Assembly: GCF_003669015.1 (NCBI RefSeq)
Contig: NZ_CP033069.1
Span: 437,001 to 501,000 of the forward strand
Reading direction: 5' to 3'
DNA: 64,000 nucleotides
From: Acidovorax sp. 1608163
Lineage (GTDB): Bacteria; Pseudomonadota; Gammaproteobacteria; Burkholderiales; Burkholderiaceae_C
The notes below the pieces were generated by a model. It did no database searches, was not told where the DNA came from, and saw nothing but the letters and a program-made list of their open reading frames with translations. The first letter of the stretch is position 1; each line of letters begins with the position of its first letter. Of the stretch, positions 8,168-16,858 are shown one piece after another. Position numbers and translations under genes: made by a program.

Positions 8168-8968
8168 ATGTCCGACATCCTGAACAAAATCGTTGCCGTC
8201 AAACACGAAGAAGTGACTGCCGCCAAGAAGCGACTGCCGTTTGACGTGATTCGCGCCGATGCCGAAAGCCGTGTGCTCACGCGCGACTTCGAAGGCGCGC
8301 TGCGCGCCAAGATCGCCAAAGGCCAGGCGGCGGTGATCGCTGAGATCAAAAAGGCCAGCCCCTCCAAAGGGGTGCTGCGCGCCGACTTCATCCCCGCCGA
8401 CATTGCACAGAGCTATGCCGACGGCGACGGCAAGGTGAGCGCCGCGTGCCTGTCGGTGCTTACGGACAAGCAGTTCTTTCAGGGCAGCGTGGATTACCTC
8501 AAGCAGGCGCGGGCCAGCTGCCAACTGCCTGTGTTGCGCAAGGATTTTTTGGTGGACCCGTACCAGGTGTACGAGGCCCGGGCCATGGGGGCTGACGCCA
8601 TTTTGCTGATCGCAGCATGCCTCGATGACGCGCAAATGGCCGACTTTGAAGCCATCGCCCGCAGCCTGGACATGGCCGTGCTGGTGGAGGTGCACGATCG
8701 GCCTGAACTGGAGCGCGCTCTCAAGCTCAAGACCCCGCTGGTCGGCATCAACAACCGCAACCTGCGCACGTTCGAGGTCACTTTGGACACCACCCTGGGC
8801 ATGTTGAAAGACGTGCCTCAGGATCGTCTGTTGGTCACCGAGTCGGGCATTTTGAAGCCCGCCGATGTCAAAACCATGCGCGACGCGGGCGTGCACGCCT
8901 TCCTGGTGGGCGAGGCCTTCATGCGCGCCGACGACCCAGGCCTGGCGCTGGCCAAGCTGTTTCAGTAA
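8168..8968 (+). CDS. trpC: Indole-3-glycerol phosphate synthase
   Basis: 266 aa (beta/alpha)8 barrel, monofunctional. Closes the indole ring of CdRP to give indole-3-glycerol phosphate. Conserved strands are visible in order: [79 protein letters not shown], and VTESGI, with the catalytic Glu/Lys residues of each. The ATG follows GAAAGTGAAATC, a weak ribosome-binding site. trpF, trpB and trpA, which complete the pathway, are not in this window. A dispersed repeat begins immediately after its stop codon. Confidence 0.95.
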   Translation: MSDILNKIVAVKHEEVTAAKKRLPFDVIRADAESRVLTRDFEGALRAKIAKGQAAVIAEIKKASPSKGVLRADFIPADIAQSYADGDGKVSAACLSVLTDKQFFQGSVDYLKQARASCQLPVLRKDFLVDPYQVYEARAMGADAILLIAACLDDAQMADFEAIARSLDMAVLVEVHDRPELERALKLKTPLVGINNRNLRTFEVTLDTTLGMLKDVPQDRLLVTESGILKPADVKTMRDAGVHAFLVGEAFMRADDPGLALAKLFQ

Positions 8969-9024
8969 TTGCTATTGATTTGATAGCTTGTTGCGCTTGA
9001 TAAACAAGCCCTAGAGGCCTTTTT
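8969..9024 (+). repeat. Dispersed repeat family I, copy B (trpC-ung junction)
   Basis: TTGCTATTGATTTGATAGCT followed by GTTGCGCTTGATAAACAAG, then a degenerate right end. It starts directly after the trpC stop and runs to a few bases before the ung start, so it supplies the whole trpC-ung intergenic region and any ribosome-binding site for ung. Confidence 0.8.
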
Positions 9025-9028
9025 GATC

Positions 9029-9751
9029 ATGAATACTGCATCTGAGGACTTGGCTGTCACCCAATTGCAGGCAGCCAACCCTGCGCAATGGCCTGTGGCG
9101 GCAGGCTGGCAGCCGCTGGTGGATGGGTTCTTTGGCGGCGCCGTGGGGCAAAAGCTGTTGGCTTACCTGCAAGGCCGCATCGAGGCGGGTGCGGCCATCT
9201 TCCCTCCGCGCCCTTTGCGGGCGCTGGAGCTGACCCCGCCCGAGGCCGTGCGTGTGGTCATCTTGGGGCAGGACCCCTACCACGGGCGTGGCCAGGCCGA
9301 AGGGCTTGCATTCTCTGTCGCCTCTGGGGTGCGCCTGCCGCCTTCGCTGCAAAACATCTTCAAAGAAATGCAGCGCGACCTGGGGGTGCCCTTCCCGCCG
9401 TTTCCGCAGCCTGGTGGCAGCCTTGTTAAGTGGGCACAGAACGGCGTGCTGCTGCTCAACACCTGCCTTACTGTGGAAGAAGGGCAGGCCGCCAGCCACT
9501 CTGGCAAAGGCTGGGAGCTGCTGACCGACGCGGTGATCCGCCATGTGGCCGAGGGCGACCGCCCTGTCGTCTTCATGCTGTGGGGCGCACACGCCCAGTC
9601 CAAGCGCGCTTTCATTCCGCAGGATCGTGGCCACTTGGTGCTCACCTCCAACCACCCCTCGCCGCTGTCCGCCTTGCGGCCCCCGGTGCCCTTCATCGGC
9701 AACGGACATTTTGGGCAGGCGCGTGAGTTTCGGGAGCGGCATCGGGGGTGA
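9029..9751 (+). CDS. ung: Uracil-DNA glycosylase, family 1
   Basis: 240 aa. Removes uracil from DNA as the first step of base excision repair. The water-activating motif GQDPYHGRGQAEGLAFSV is intact with its catalytic Asp, LLLNTCLTV forms the uracil pocket, and NHPSPLSALRPP is the C-terminal minor-groove loop with the catalytic His. I chose the ATG at 9029; a TTG two codons upstream is less likely. Transcribed with the trp operon across a repeat that fills the intergenic gap, or from its own promoter. Confidence 0.95.
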   Translation: MNTASEDLAVTQLQAANPAQWPVAAGWQPLVDGFFGGAVGQKLLAYLQGRIEAGAAIFPPRPLRALELTPPEAVRVVILGQDPYHGRGQAEGLAFSVASGVRLPPSLQNIFKEMQRDLGVPFPPFPQPGGSLVKWAQNGVLLLNTCLTVEEGQAASHSGKGWELLTDAVIRHVAEGDRPVVFMLWGAHAQSKRAFIPQDRGHLVLTSNHPSPLSALRPPVPFIGNGHFGQAREFRERHRG

Positions 9752-9850
9752 CTTTTGCGCAGAGCATGGGTAGCTGCTGCTTTCTGACCTTCCGTGGGAG
9801 CGCTGGATGGCTCTGGCGCTGACATGGCTCCTCGCGAGGTAACCCCCAAA

Positions 9851-9884
9851 AAAGCAAAGGGCGCCTAGAGCGCCCTTTGCTTTT
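9851..9884. terminator. Bidirectional intrinsic terminator after ung
   Basis: A perfect 14-bp stem, AAAGCAAAGGGCGC with GCGCCCTTTGCTTT, around a CTAGA loop, with A-rich sequence before it and TTTT after it. It lies between ung (plus) and the convergent OmpA-like gene (minus) and can terminate both. Confidence 0.9.
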
Positions 9885-9919
9885 GAGAGGGGCACAGCCG
9901 CTAGGCCATGCTCTGCACC

Positions 9920-11971
9920 TCAAGGGTCCAGCAGGTGCACCATGGCGGTGGATTTTCCGCCTTTGCCATCGCTGATGGTATAGGTGAAGGTGTCTGCGTA
10001 GAACGGGGCCTTGGGCGTGAAGAGAATCTGCGATCCCATGATTTGCACGGTACCCGACAGGTTGTCAGGCTGCGTCACTCCAACGATCGAAAGGGTATCG
10101 CCATCCGGGTCCGTATCGTTGGCCAGCACAGAGAGCATGACGGCGGTCGTTCCACTGACCCAGTAGGTATCCCCCACGGCAACTGGCGCGCGGTTAGACG
10201 CGTTGCCCGTGACTTGAACCACGACCTGAGCAGTCGATGTCAGTCCTTGCTGGTCGCGGATGGAGTAAGTGAACTTGTCAGCTCCTGCGTAATTGCTCGG
10301 TGCGATGTAGACAACCTGCGAGCCTTCGATGCGCACACGGCCCTGCGCTGGTTGTCCCACAGAGACCAGCGTCAAGGTGTCTCCCTGGTCCGGGTCTGTG
10401 TCATTCGCCAAGATGGGAAGGGTGGTGGTGGAGCCTTGTGCCACCTGATAGCTGTCATCGGTGGCCGTAGGCGCTCGGTTGACCCATGTACGGCTTCGAT
10501 TTTCCGTCTGCGTTTCTTCTTTGGTGCGATACACATCCACCGTGCGTTTGTGCAGCGCTGGTGTGCGCAGGGCTTGACGAACCCAGGCCGGGGGTTGGTC
10601 CACCAGTTCGCGCTCGTAGGTGACGGCAGGGGGCTGAGGGGCGACTGCAGCGGTTGTCGTGGACGCAGGGGCGGGTGCAGGGGCCACCACTTGCTCTTCG
10701 TCCACAAAGCTGTAGAACTCCAATTCCACGCGGCGGTTCTTCTCGCGGGTGGCTGGCTCTGCGGGGTACTTGGGGTCGCGCTTGCCTCGGCCTTCTGCCA
10801 GGGACTCGGTCGCGCCAAATGCGCCGGCGGCAACCAGGTAGTCACGCACCGCAGTGGCACGCTGCAGGGACAGCTTGTCGTTGGCGGCGTCGCTGCCCAG
10901 GTCGCAGGTGTGGCCAATGATGAGTACGTTGCCTTCGTGCCCTTGGGTTTTGAGTTGCTGGGCCACGCGGTCCAGCTCTGCCTTGGCCGAAGGGGTCAGG
11001 CGCGCGCTGTTGAATGCGAAGAACGCCTCGGCCGTCATATTGGCCTTGGTTTTCACCCACTGTTTGACAGGCTCTTGCGGTGCCTGGTTCTGGGCCATCG
11101 CTGGCTCTGTAGAGGGCGCTGCGGCAGGTGCGTCAACGGGGGTGACGCGGAACAGACGCTCTGGTTGGCTGTTGTTGCCCCCCAGGGCATAGCGGTACAC
11201 CACCATCGCACGGGTTTCATTGCGGGTGGTGTCCAGGTCGCCGCTCTTGAAGATGCGGTCCACCTGCAGTGCGACGCTGTGGGGTGTTCCCACAAACGCC
11301 TTTTCAGCCATCAGCGATACCGTGTGCTGGTGTGCATTGCTGCGGCCCCATTCGTAGTCGTACCCGGCAGTGATGCGGACTTGGCGATTGTCAAAGGTGC
11401 GACCAGCCCGCACGCCGACGCCGTAGTCATAGGCCTTTTCATAGAGGCGGGCGCTTTGGACACGAACGACTTGGTCAATGTAAGCGCGGCCATCTGCGAC
11501 CCCAGTTTCGTTCAGTATCGTGGTCGTGTCGGTCGTGCTAATGAGGCGGCGTCCGGTGATGGCCCGGCTCAAATTCAGGTTGCCAAACCAATCGCTTTCT
11601 TCACGGCCATAGCCCAAGGTGATCTTGCGATCCCGGGTGGGGTTCTGGTCGTGGGCCAGAAAGTATTTGTGTACCGTAGCACCCTGCAGCTGGTGGTAGC
11701 TGAGCTTGAGGCCACCGGAAGACTGGGCCACCCAGCCTTCGCCCAGCCAGGTGCTGTTGGCCTGTTCGTGCAGCACGCCTGAAAGCTCTCCCTGGAACTT
11801 GCCGCCTTTGGAGTAGCCAATGGAGAAGCGTGCAGCATCACCGGAGTACAGCAAGCTGCCATCGGGTTGGAGGGTGACGGAGCCTTGGGCCTGCGCGGGC
11901 TGAACACAGAATGGTGCGATCAGAGACAGCAAGAGCAAGGGAAGTCGGGATGGGCGATGCTTGCGGGGCAT
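9920..11971 (-). CDS. OmpA-family outer membrane protein with C-terminal tandem cadherin-like repeats
   Basis: 683 aa. A signal peptide ends at about residue 29 (VQPAQAQ). Residues 30-290 look like a beta-strand-rich barrel-type domain with alternating hydrophobic strands. A complete OmpA-like peptidoglycan-binding domain lies at about 320-430 (FAFNSARLTPSAKAELDRV, LSLQRATAVRDYL, REKNRRVELEF). It is followed, unusually, by two tandem ~95-residue Ig/cadherin-like repeats, each opening NRAP and containing ILANDTDPDQGD or VLANDTDPDGD. OmpA domains are normally C-terminal. Probably outer-membrane and peptidoglycan-anchored; function unknown. Transcribed toward the shared terminator with ung. Confidence 0.85.
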   Translation of the reverse strand: MPRKHRPSRLPLLLLSLIAPFCVQPAQAQGSVTLQPDGSLLYSGDAARFSIGYSKGGKFQGELSGVLHEQANSTWLGEGWVAQSSGGLKLSYHQLQGATVHKYFLAHDQNPTRDRKITLGYGREESDWFGNLNLSRAITGRRLISTTDTTTILNETGVADGRAYIDQVVRVQSARLYEKAYDYGVGVRAGRTFDNRQVRITAGYDYEWGRSNAHQHTVSLMAEKAFVGTPHSVALQVDRIFKSGDLDTTRNETRAMVVYRYALGGNNSQPERLFRVTPVDAPAAAPSTEPAMAQNQAPQEPVKQWVKTKANMTAEAFFAFNSARLTPSAKAELDRVAQQLKTQGHEGNVLIIGHTCDLGSDAANDKLSLQRATAVRDYLVAAGAFGATESLAEGRGKRDPKYPAEPATREKNRRVELEFYSFVDEEQVVAPAPAPASTTTAAVAPQPPAVTYERELVDQPPAWVRQALRTPALHKRTVDVYRTKEETQTENRSRTWVNRAPTATDDSYQVAQGSTTTLPILANDTDPDQGDTLTLVSVGQPAQGRVRIEGSQVVYIAPSNYAGADKFTYSIRDQQGLTSTAQVVVQVTGNASNRAPVAVGDTYWVSGTTAVMLSVLANDTDPDGDTLSIVGVTQPDNLSGTVQIMGSQILFTPKAPFYADTFTYTISDGKGGKSTAMVHLLDP

Positions 11972-12314
11972 AGATCAGCTCAAAGGGTAGAGGGGGCAAC
12001 CACCAAAGGAACCCTGGGTTGCTCGGACAGCTTCGCTTGCGCAGCCAATGCAGGCGGTGGGTGGCTCGCTCGGCAAGCCAAGCAGGACACAGCCTGACTC
12101 CATCCAATCTTGGACGGGCTTTGTTTCTGAGTGGGCTGGGGTAGGATTCTAAAAGCGTATCGCCCAAACCCCATGGGCAGGCTGCAAGTGTTGTGAATGC
12201 GCCATAGGGGGCAGGCACATGGCCGGGGCAGACCCAGGGCTGATTTCGCCGCGATGCCTGCCGTTGGCCGGTTTCACAGAGGTGGACGGTCGCACCGAGT
12301 CCGGTGCCTTGGGC
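11972..12314. other. Gene-free stretch upstream of the OmpA-like gene
   Basis: 343 bp between two minus-strand genes. It must hold the promoter of the OmpA-like gene; a TAGAAT hexamer occurs on the minus strand near 12145-12150 but has no matching -35 at proper spacing. No repeat, RNA gene or terminator is evident. Confidence 0.5.
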
Positions 12315-12926
12315 TTACTCCGCCACCGGTGCCCGTGGTGCCGCTGGCGCTTCACAGCCTGCGGCCTGGCCCAGGCCTTTGAGGTAGCTGCGGCGGATGG
12401 TGCCTGCGGTGATGGAGGCTTCGACCTCTCGGGCGTACTTCTCTGCCCCGGTGAGTTTGCGCACCCAGCTGCGCATGGGCACGATGCCTTCTGCGGCACC
12501 TTTGACGGCACCGATCGCGCCCTTCTTGGCGGCGCCTGCGCCACGTTCGATCAGGCTGGGGTTGCGGTCGGTGGACGGGGTGTCCAGGTCGGCGCCCAGC
12601 ACGGTGTCCAGTGCCTGGATGTGCTCGGCCAGTGCTGTGCAGCTGCGGTCGGCGGGGGCGGCGTAGGGGGCTTGCCGAGCAGCGGCCAGCACGGCCGGGA
12701 TGTCGGCTTTGACCAGGTTCAGATCGCCCAGGGGCGAGGTGATGGCCTTGCCGACTTCAGTGGCGGTCTGGCTGCCCGATGAGGCGGATGAGGCTGTACT
12801 GGCCGCAGAGGTTTCAGGCGCAGCGGTGGGCGCCTGCTGGGCTGGGGCAGATGCGCAGCCGCCCAGAATCAGTGCGGCAGACAAAGTGCAGGGGATGACC
12901 GCAAAGCGCGAAACCAAAGAGTTCAT
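12315..12926 (-). CDS. Uncharacterised lipoprotein
   Basis: 203 aa. The N-terminal signal ends in a lipobox LGGC at residues 21-24, so the protein should be lipid-anchored after cleavage at the Cys. An Ala/Ser/Thr-rich linker (about 25-55) leads to a helical region with two further Cys residues (RSCTALAEHI and AAGCEAP), which could form a disulphide. I chose the ATG at 12926 because it places the signal peptide correctly; a longer frame adds 20 non-signal residues. No family recognised. It is on the same strand as, but 343 bp from, the OmpA-like gene. Confidence 0.7.
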   Translation of the reverse strand: MNSLVSRFAVIPCTLSAALILGGCASAPAQQAPTAAPETSAASTASSASSGSQTATEVGKAITSPLGDLNLVKADIPAVLAAARQAPYAAPADRSCTALAEHIQALDTVLGADLDTPSTDRNPSLIERGAGAAKKGAIGAVKGAAEGIVPMRSWVRKLTGAEKYAREVEASITAGTIRRSYLKGLGQAAGCEAPAAPRAPVAE

Positions 12927-13132
12927 GAGGGCTGGTCCGAGAGAGGTGAAGCACGTCCTGTGAGGGCATGCCTGTGGTTTTGGCAATCAGGCTCCCGCAC
13001 GGGGTGGACAGATCGCCTGTGTGCAGGGCTGGCTGAGTGTAGGTGGCCTGTGCGCCAGCCACGCACCGGCGCTGTGTCGGCAAACCCACACTCTGTGCAG
13101 TTTTGCCGAGTTTGTGGGGCTGTATGGGCGGC

Positions 13133-14301
13133 TCAGCAGGCCGTTGGAGGGACTTGGGGTGCCTCTTTGGAGGCCTGGGCGCTGCGCTCCAGCAGCATGG
13201 CGTCGCCGTAGCTGAAAAAGCGGTAGCCCTGGGCGATGGCATGGCGGTACAGGCCCATCACATGGGCGTAGCCCGCAAAGGCGCTTACCAGCATCATCAG
13301 CGTGCTTTTGGGCAGGTGGAAGTTGGTGATGAGCACATCCACCACCTGGAAGCTGAAGCCCGGGGTGATGAAAATATTCGTGTCGCCCGTCGCCAGGCCG
13401 GTGCGCGCCCAGGATTCGAGCGTGCGCACCGTGGTGGTGCCCACCGCCACCACGCGCCCACCGCGCTGGCGGCAGCGCTCAAGCGCCGCCAGCGTGGCCA
13501 GGGGCACTTCGTACCACTCGCTGTGCATCTGGTGCTCTGCCAGGTTCTCGGTCTTGCAGGGCTGGAAGGTGCCTGCGCCCACGTGCAGCGTGACACTCGC
13601 GCGTTCGATGCCGCGTGCGGCCAGATCGGCCAACACGCCTTCGTCAAAGTGCAGCGCGGCGGTGGGCGCGGCCACGGCGCCGGGGGCGCGCGCAAACACG
13701 GTCTGGTAGCGCTGGCTGTCTTCGGCTTCGTCTGGGTCGTGGTCGGTGTTCTGGTGGCGCTCGATGTAGGGCGGCAGCGGCAGGTGGCCGTGGCGGTCCA
13801 TCAGCTCCCAGGGCGATTCGCCTGCGGGGCCCAGCAGCGCAAAGCGGAACAGCGGGCCGTCCTCGGTGGGCCAGCGGCCCAGCAGCAGTGCGTCAAAACC
13901 CCCGCCTTTGCGGCCACCCGCCATGTGCACCAAGCTACCGGGCAGGGGCTTTTTGCTGACCTTCATGTGGGCTACGACTTCATTCCCCTGGTTTCCGGCC
14001 TCGGCGGGCAGCACGCGTTCAATCAGCAGCTCCAGCTTGCCGCCGCTGGCTTTCTCGCCAAAGATGCGCGCCTTGACCACGCGGGTGTCATTGAACACCA
14101 GCAGGTCGCCCTCGCGCAGTTGGCTGGGCAGGTCGCGGAAGATGCGGTCCATCGGCTGCATGGCCCGGCCGTCCAGCAGGCGCGAGGCGCTGCGTTCGGG
14201 GGCGGGGTGCTGGGCAATCAGTTCGGGGGCAGCGAGAAGTCGAAGTCGCTGAGGGTGTAGGCGCGGGGCGCGCCGGGGGCTGCGGGCGTGATGTCTGTCA
14301 T
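13133..14301 (-). CDS. queA: tRNA queuosine synthesis S-adenosylmethionine ribosyltransferase-isomerase, frameshifted near N-terminus
   Basis: Transfers the ribosyl group of AdoMet to 7-aminomethyl-7-deazaguanine in tRNA to make epoxyqueuosine. Conserved blocks include [48 protein letters not shown], and [17 protein letters not shown]. The N-terminus begins at 14301 ([12 protein letters not shown]) and reads to FDFSLPP, but the next conserved block, [17 protein letters not shown], is in another frame. One extra C in the five-C run (GGGGG at 14225-14229 on the plus strand) restores a 389-aa protein. A sequencing error is more likely than a true lesion, as three other genes here show the same fault. 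Confidence 0.88.
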
Positions 14302-14419
14302 GTGCTTGAGGGCCGAACGGGCCCGTGCCAAGAAGGAAGAGGAAAAACGGGAGAAACGTAGCCGTCAAAACGGGGGCGCTATTGTCCCACGGGGGGCGCA
14401 CGGCAACTGCGGCCTGCAG

Positions 14420-15391
14420 TCAGCCAGGGCTGGCCACGGCTTGCGGCGCACGGACTGTGGCAAGCAGCCGGAGAATCTCTTCGCGCTGGGCCAATGCCGT
14501 ACCGGGTGCCAGCAAAGCCGCAGCCCCTGCGGCCACACCCCAGCGCAAGGCGTCGGGGGGCGCGTCACCCTGCGCCAGCGCCCAGACCAGGGCGGCCAAA
14601 AAGCAATCGCCCGCGCCCGTTGTCCCGGTGGCGGCGGGCACATTCAGCGCCGGGGCCTGCCACACACCGTGGCGGGTGGCCAGCAGGGCTCCGTCTTCGC
14701 CCATCGATAGCGCCACCATGTCGGCTGCGCCGCGCAACACCAGCGACTGCGCTGCCTGGCTTTGCTCCGGCAGGCTGGCCAGGGGCTGCTGCAGCAATTC
14801 GCGCAGCTCCCGCAGGCTGGGCTTGACGAGGGTGACGCCCGCCTGCAGGGCTGCGGCCAGGGGCGGGCCCGAGGTGTCCAGCGCCACGTGCCTGCCCTGG
14901 GCCTTGGCCAGGCGGGCGGCCTGGGCGTAAAAGTCATCGGGCACACCCGGCGGCAGGCTGCCGCTGGCGATGACCCAGTGGGGTGCTGCAGGTCGGGTGA
15001 TCGGTGGGTGTGTGCGCAGCAACTCCAGGCCTGCCTGCCAGTCGGCGGGCCCTACCGTGGGGCCCGGCAGCACAAAACGGAATTCGCGCCCGGTGCTGGT
15101 CTCCAGCACCGACAGGTTTTCGCGGGTGTCGCCGCTGATTGGGTGCACCAGGGTCGGCACGCCTTCGCGCGCCAGCAACTGCTGCAGTTGGGCGCCCGCA
15201 GGGCCGCCTGCCAGAGCCCAGGCTTGCACTGGGGCGCCCAGACGTTGCAGCACCCGGGCCACATTGATGCCACCGCCACCGGGGTAGCGTTGCACGCCTG
15301 CGCAGCGCAGCTTGTGGGTGGCTTGCACTTGCTCGGTGCGGGTGGCAATGTCCAGCGCCGGGTTGAGCGTGAGCGTCAAAAAATGGGTCAT
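14420..15391 (-). CDS. PfkB-family sugar kinase, probably 1-phosphofructokinase type
   Basis: 323 aa. The opening FLTLTLNPALDIAT and the glycine-rich GGGGINVARVLQRLGAP match the 1-phosphofructokinase/tagatose-6-phosphate kinase branch of the PfkB family. The C-terminal signature NVPAATGTTGAGDCFLAAL contains the catalytic Asp in GAGD. It would phosphorylate a sugar phosphate with ATP; without a neighbouring fructose PTS the substrate cannot be fixed, and the 6-phosphofructokinase isozyme 2 role is equally open. I chose the ATG at 15391, just before the first beta strand. It lies 71 bp from the HD-GYP gene on the same strand. Confidence 0.85.
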   Translation of the reverse strand: MTHFLTLTLNPALDIATRTEQVQATHKLRCAGVQRYPGGGGINVARVLQRLGAPVQAWALAGGPAGAQLQQLLAREGVPTLVHPISGDTRENLSVLETSTGREFRFVLPGPTVGPADWQAGLELLRTHPPITRPAAPHWVIASGSLPPGVPDDFYAQAARLAKAQGRHVALDTSGPPLAAALQAGVTLVKPSLRELRELLQQPLASLPEQSQAAQSLVLRGAADMVALSMGEDGALLATRHGVWQAPALNVPAATGTTGAGDCFLAALVWALAQGDAPPDALRWGVAAGAAALLAPGTALAQREEILRLLATVRAPQAVASPG

Positions 15392-15461
15392 CGCGGGCTG
15401 TGGGTCGAGCCGTGGAGCGGCTGGGAATCCGAGGGGCGCCTGGAGCCGCCCCTGCGTTGCC

Positions 15462-16750
15462 TTACCAGGGGCGCTCGGGCATTCCGGACCACAGCTCGTT
15501 GAGGTCCGGAAAGCGCCATTTGTCCGGATCTTCCCGGGCCACCACCTTTTCATTGCAGCCGGGCTCTGCCAGGTCCACCACCTCGGGCGGGATGCGCAGG
15601 TCCGACTTGGTGGAGAAAAACACCTTGACGCGGGGCGAGGTGAGCGATTTCTCGCCCTGCTCCATCACCACCCCAATGCGCCCGGACGTCAGCCGCACCA
15701 GCGAGCCTACGGGGTAGATGCCAATGCTTTTGACGAAAGCCTGGAACAGGCGCGGGTCAAAGTGGCCCTTGGTCCATTCGGCCATGCGGCGCAGCGATTC
15801 AGAGGGGTCCCAGCCGCGCTTGTAGGGGCGATCGGAGGTGATGGCGTCGTACACGTCGCAAATCGCCGTCATGCGGGCAATCAGGGTGATTTCGTCGCCC
15901 TTGAGCTTGTCGGGGTAGCCCGATCCGTCGATTTTTTCATGGTGGTGCAGGCAGGCGTCCAGCACAGAGTCTTCGACACTGCCGCCCTCCTTGAGCATGT
16001 TGTAGCCCTCGACAGGGTGGCTTTTGATCACCTCAAATTCGTCGTCGGTGAGCTTTCCCGGCTTGTTCAGCACCGCCAGCGGGATGGCAGCCTTGCCCAG
16101 GTCGTGCAGTAGGCCCGCCATGCCCGCACTGCGGGTGTGTTCCTCGCTCAGCCCCACTTGCTTGGCCAGCGCCACCATCATGGCGCACACGGCCACCGAG
16201 TGCATGTAGGTGTAGTCGTCTGCCGTTTTCAGGCGCGCCAGGCTGATCAGTGCACCCGGGTTGCGGGTGACAGAGTCGGAGATTTCTTCCACCAGGTTCT
16301 GCGCACTGGCCGAGTCCACCGCCTTGCCCAGGCGCGCTTCATTGAACATCGACACCACCGCGCGCTTGGATTCGCTGCAAATCGAGGCGGCCACCCGAAG
16401 CTCGTTTTGCATCGTCGCGGGCAGGCGACCCCGTGGGGGCACGGGCGGTGGTGGCGGTGGGGGAGGGGGGCCATGACGATGGCCGGCATGTCCTCCAGCA
16501 GCGCAAACTCCGAGTCGATCTGCAGATCCGCCTCTTCGCGCGACACCGAGGTCACGCCAGCGGCCACGTCCAGCCCCTTGGACGTATCGATCCATACCTC
16601 GTCAATGGCCGTTGACTGGATGCGTGCCAGATCCTTGGGGTCTTTCAGCACGAATTTGGCACGCCAGAAGGGGTGATCCATCCAGGACCCACAAAATTCG
16701 TGCAGGTACATGCCCAGGGTGAGGTGTTGAATACTGATTCGCTTGAGCAT
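15462..16750 (-). CDS. HD-GYP domain cyclic-di-GMP phosphodiesterase, frameshifted
   Basis: 429 aa after repair. The N-terminal ~130 residues (MLKRISIQHLTLGMYLHEF) match the DUF3391 domain common in HD-GYP proteins; a proline-rich linker of about nine Pro follows. The HD-GYP domain has HSVAVCAMMVALAKQ, HDLGK, HPVEGYNML, HHHEKIDGSGYPDKLKGDEI with the GYP triad, and ICDVYDAITSDRPYK. It is expected to hydrolyse cyclic di-GMP. The two parts are in different frames; one extra base in the G run at 16465-16470 joins them across the proline linker. Divergent from recG. Error in the assembly is the likely cause. Confidence 0.85.
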
Positions 16751-16858
16751 GACAACTATCCAGATCGCAGACTGCCGGAAACACGGAGAACAAACAGTAA
16801 CCATGTTAGCCTTTTTGTCAGACAACGCCATCGCCAATTGCCACCCCCTTTGAAGAAA

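Noticed and set aside
14225..14229. Phase-variable queA through slipped-strand mispairing at the G run
   Set aside because: A five-base run is too short for typical phase variation, and the same single-base loss in three other genes favours a systematic sequencing fault.
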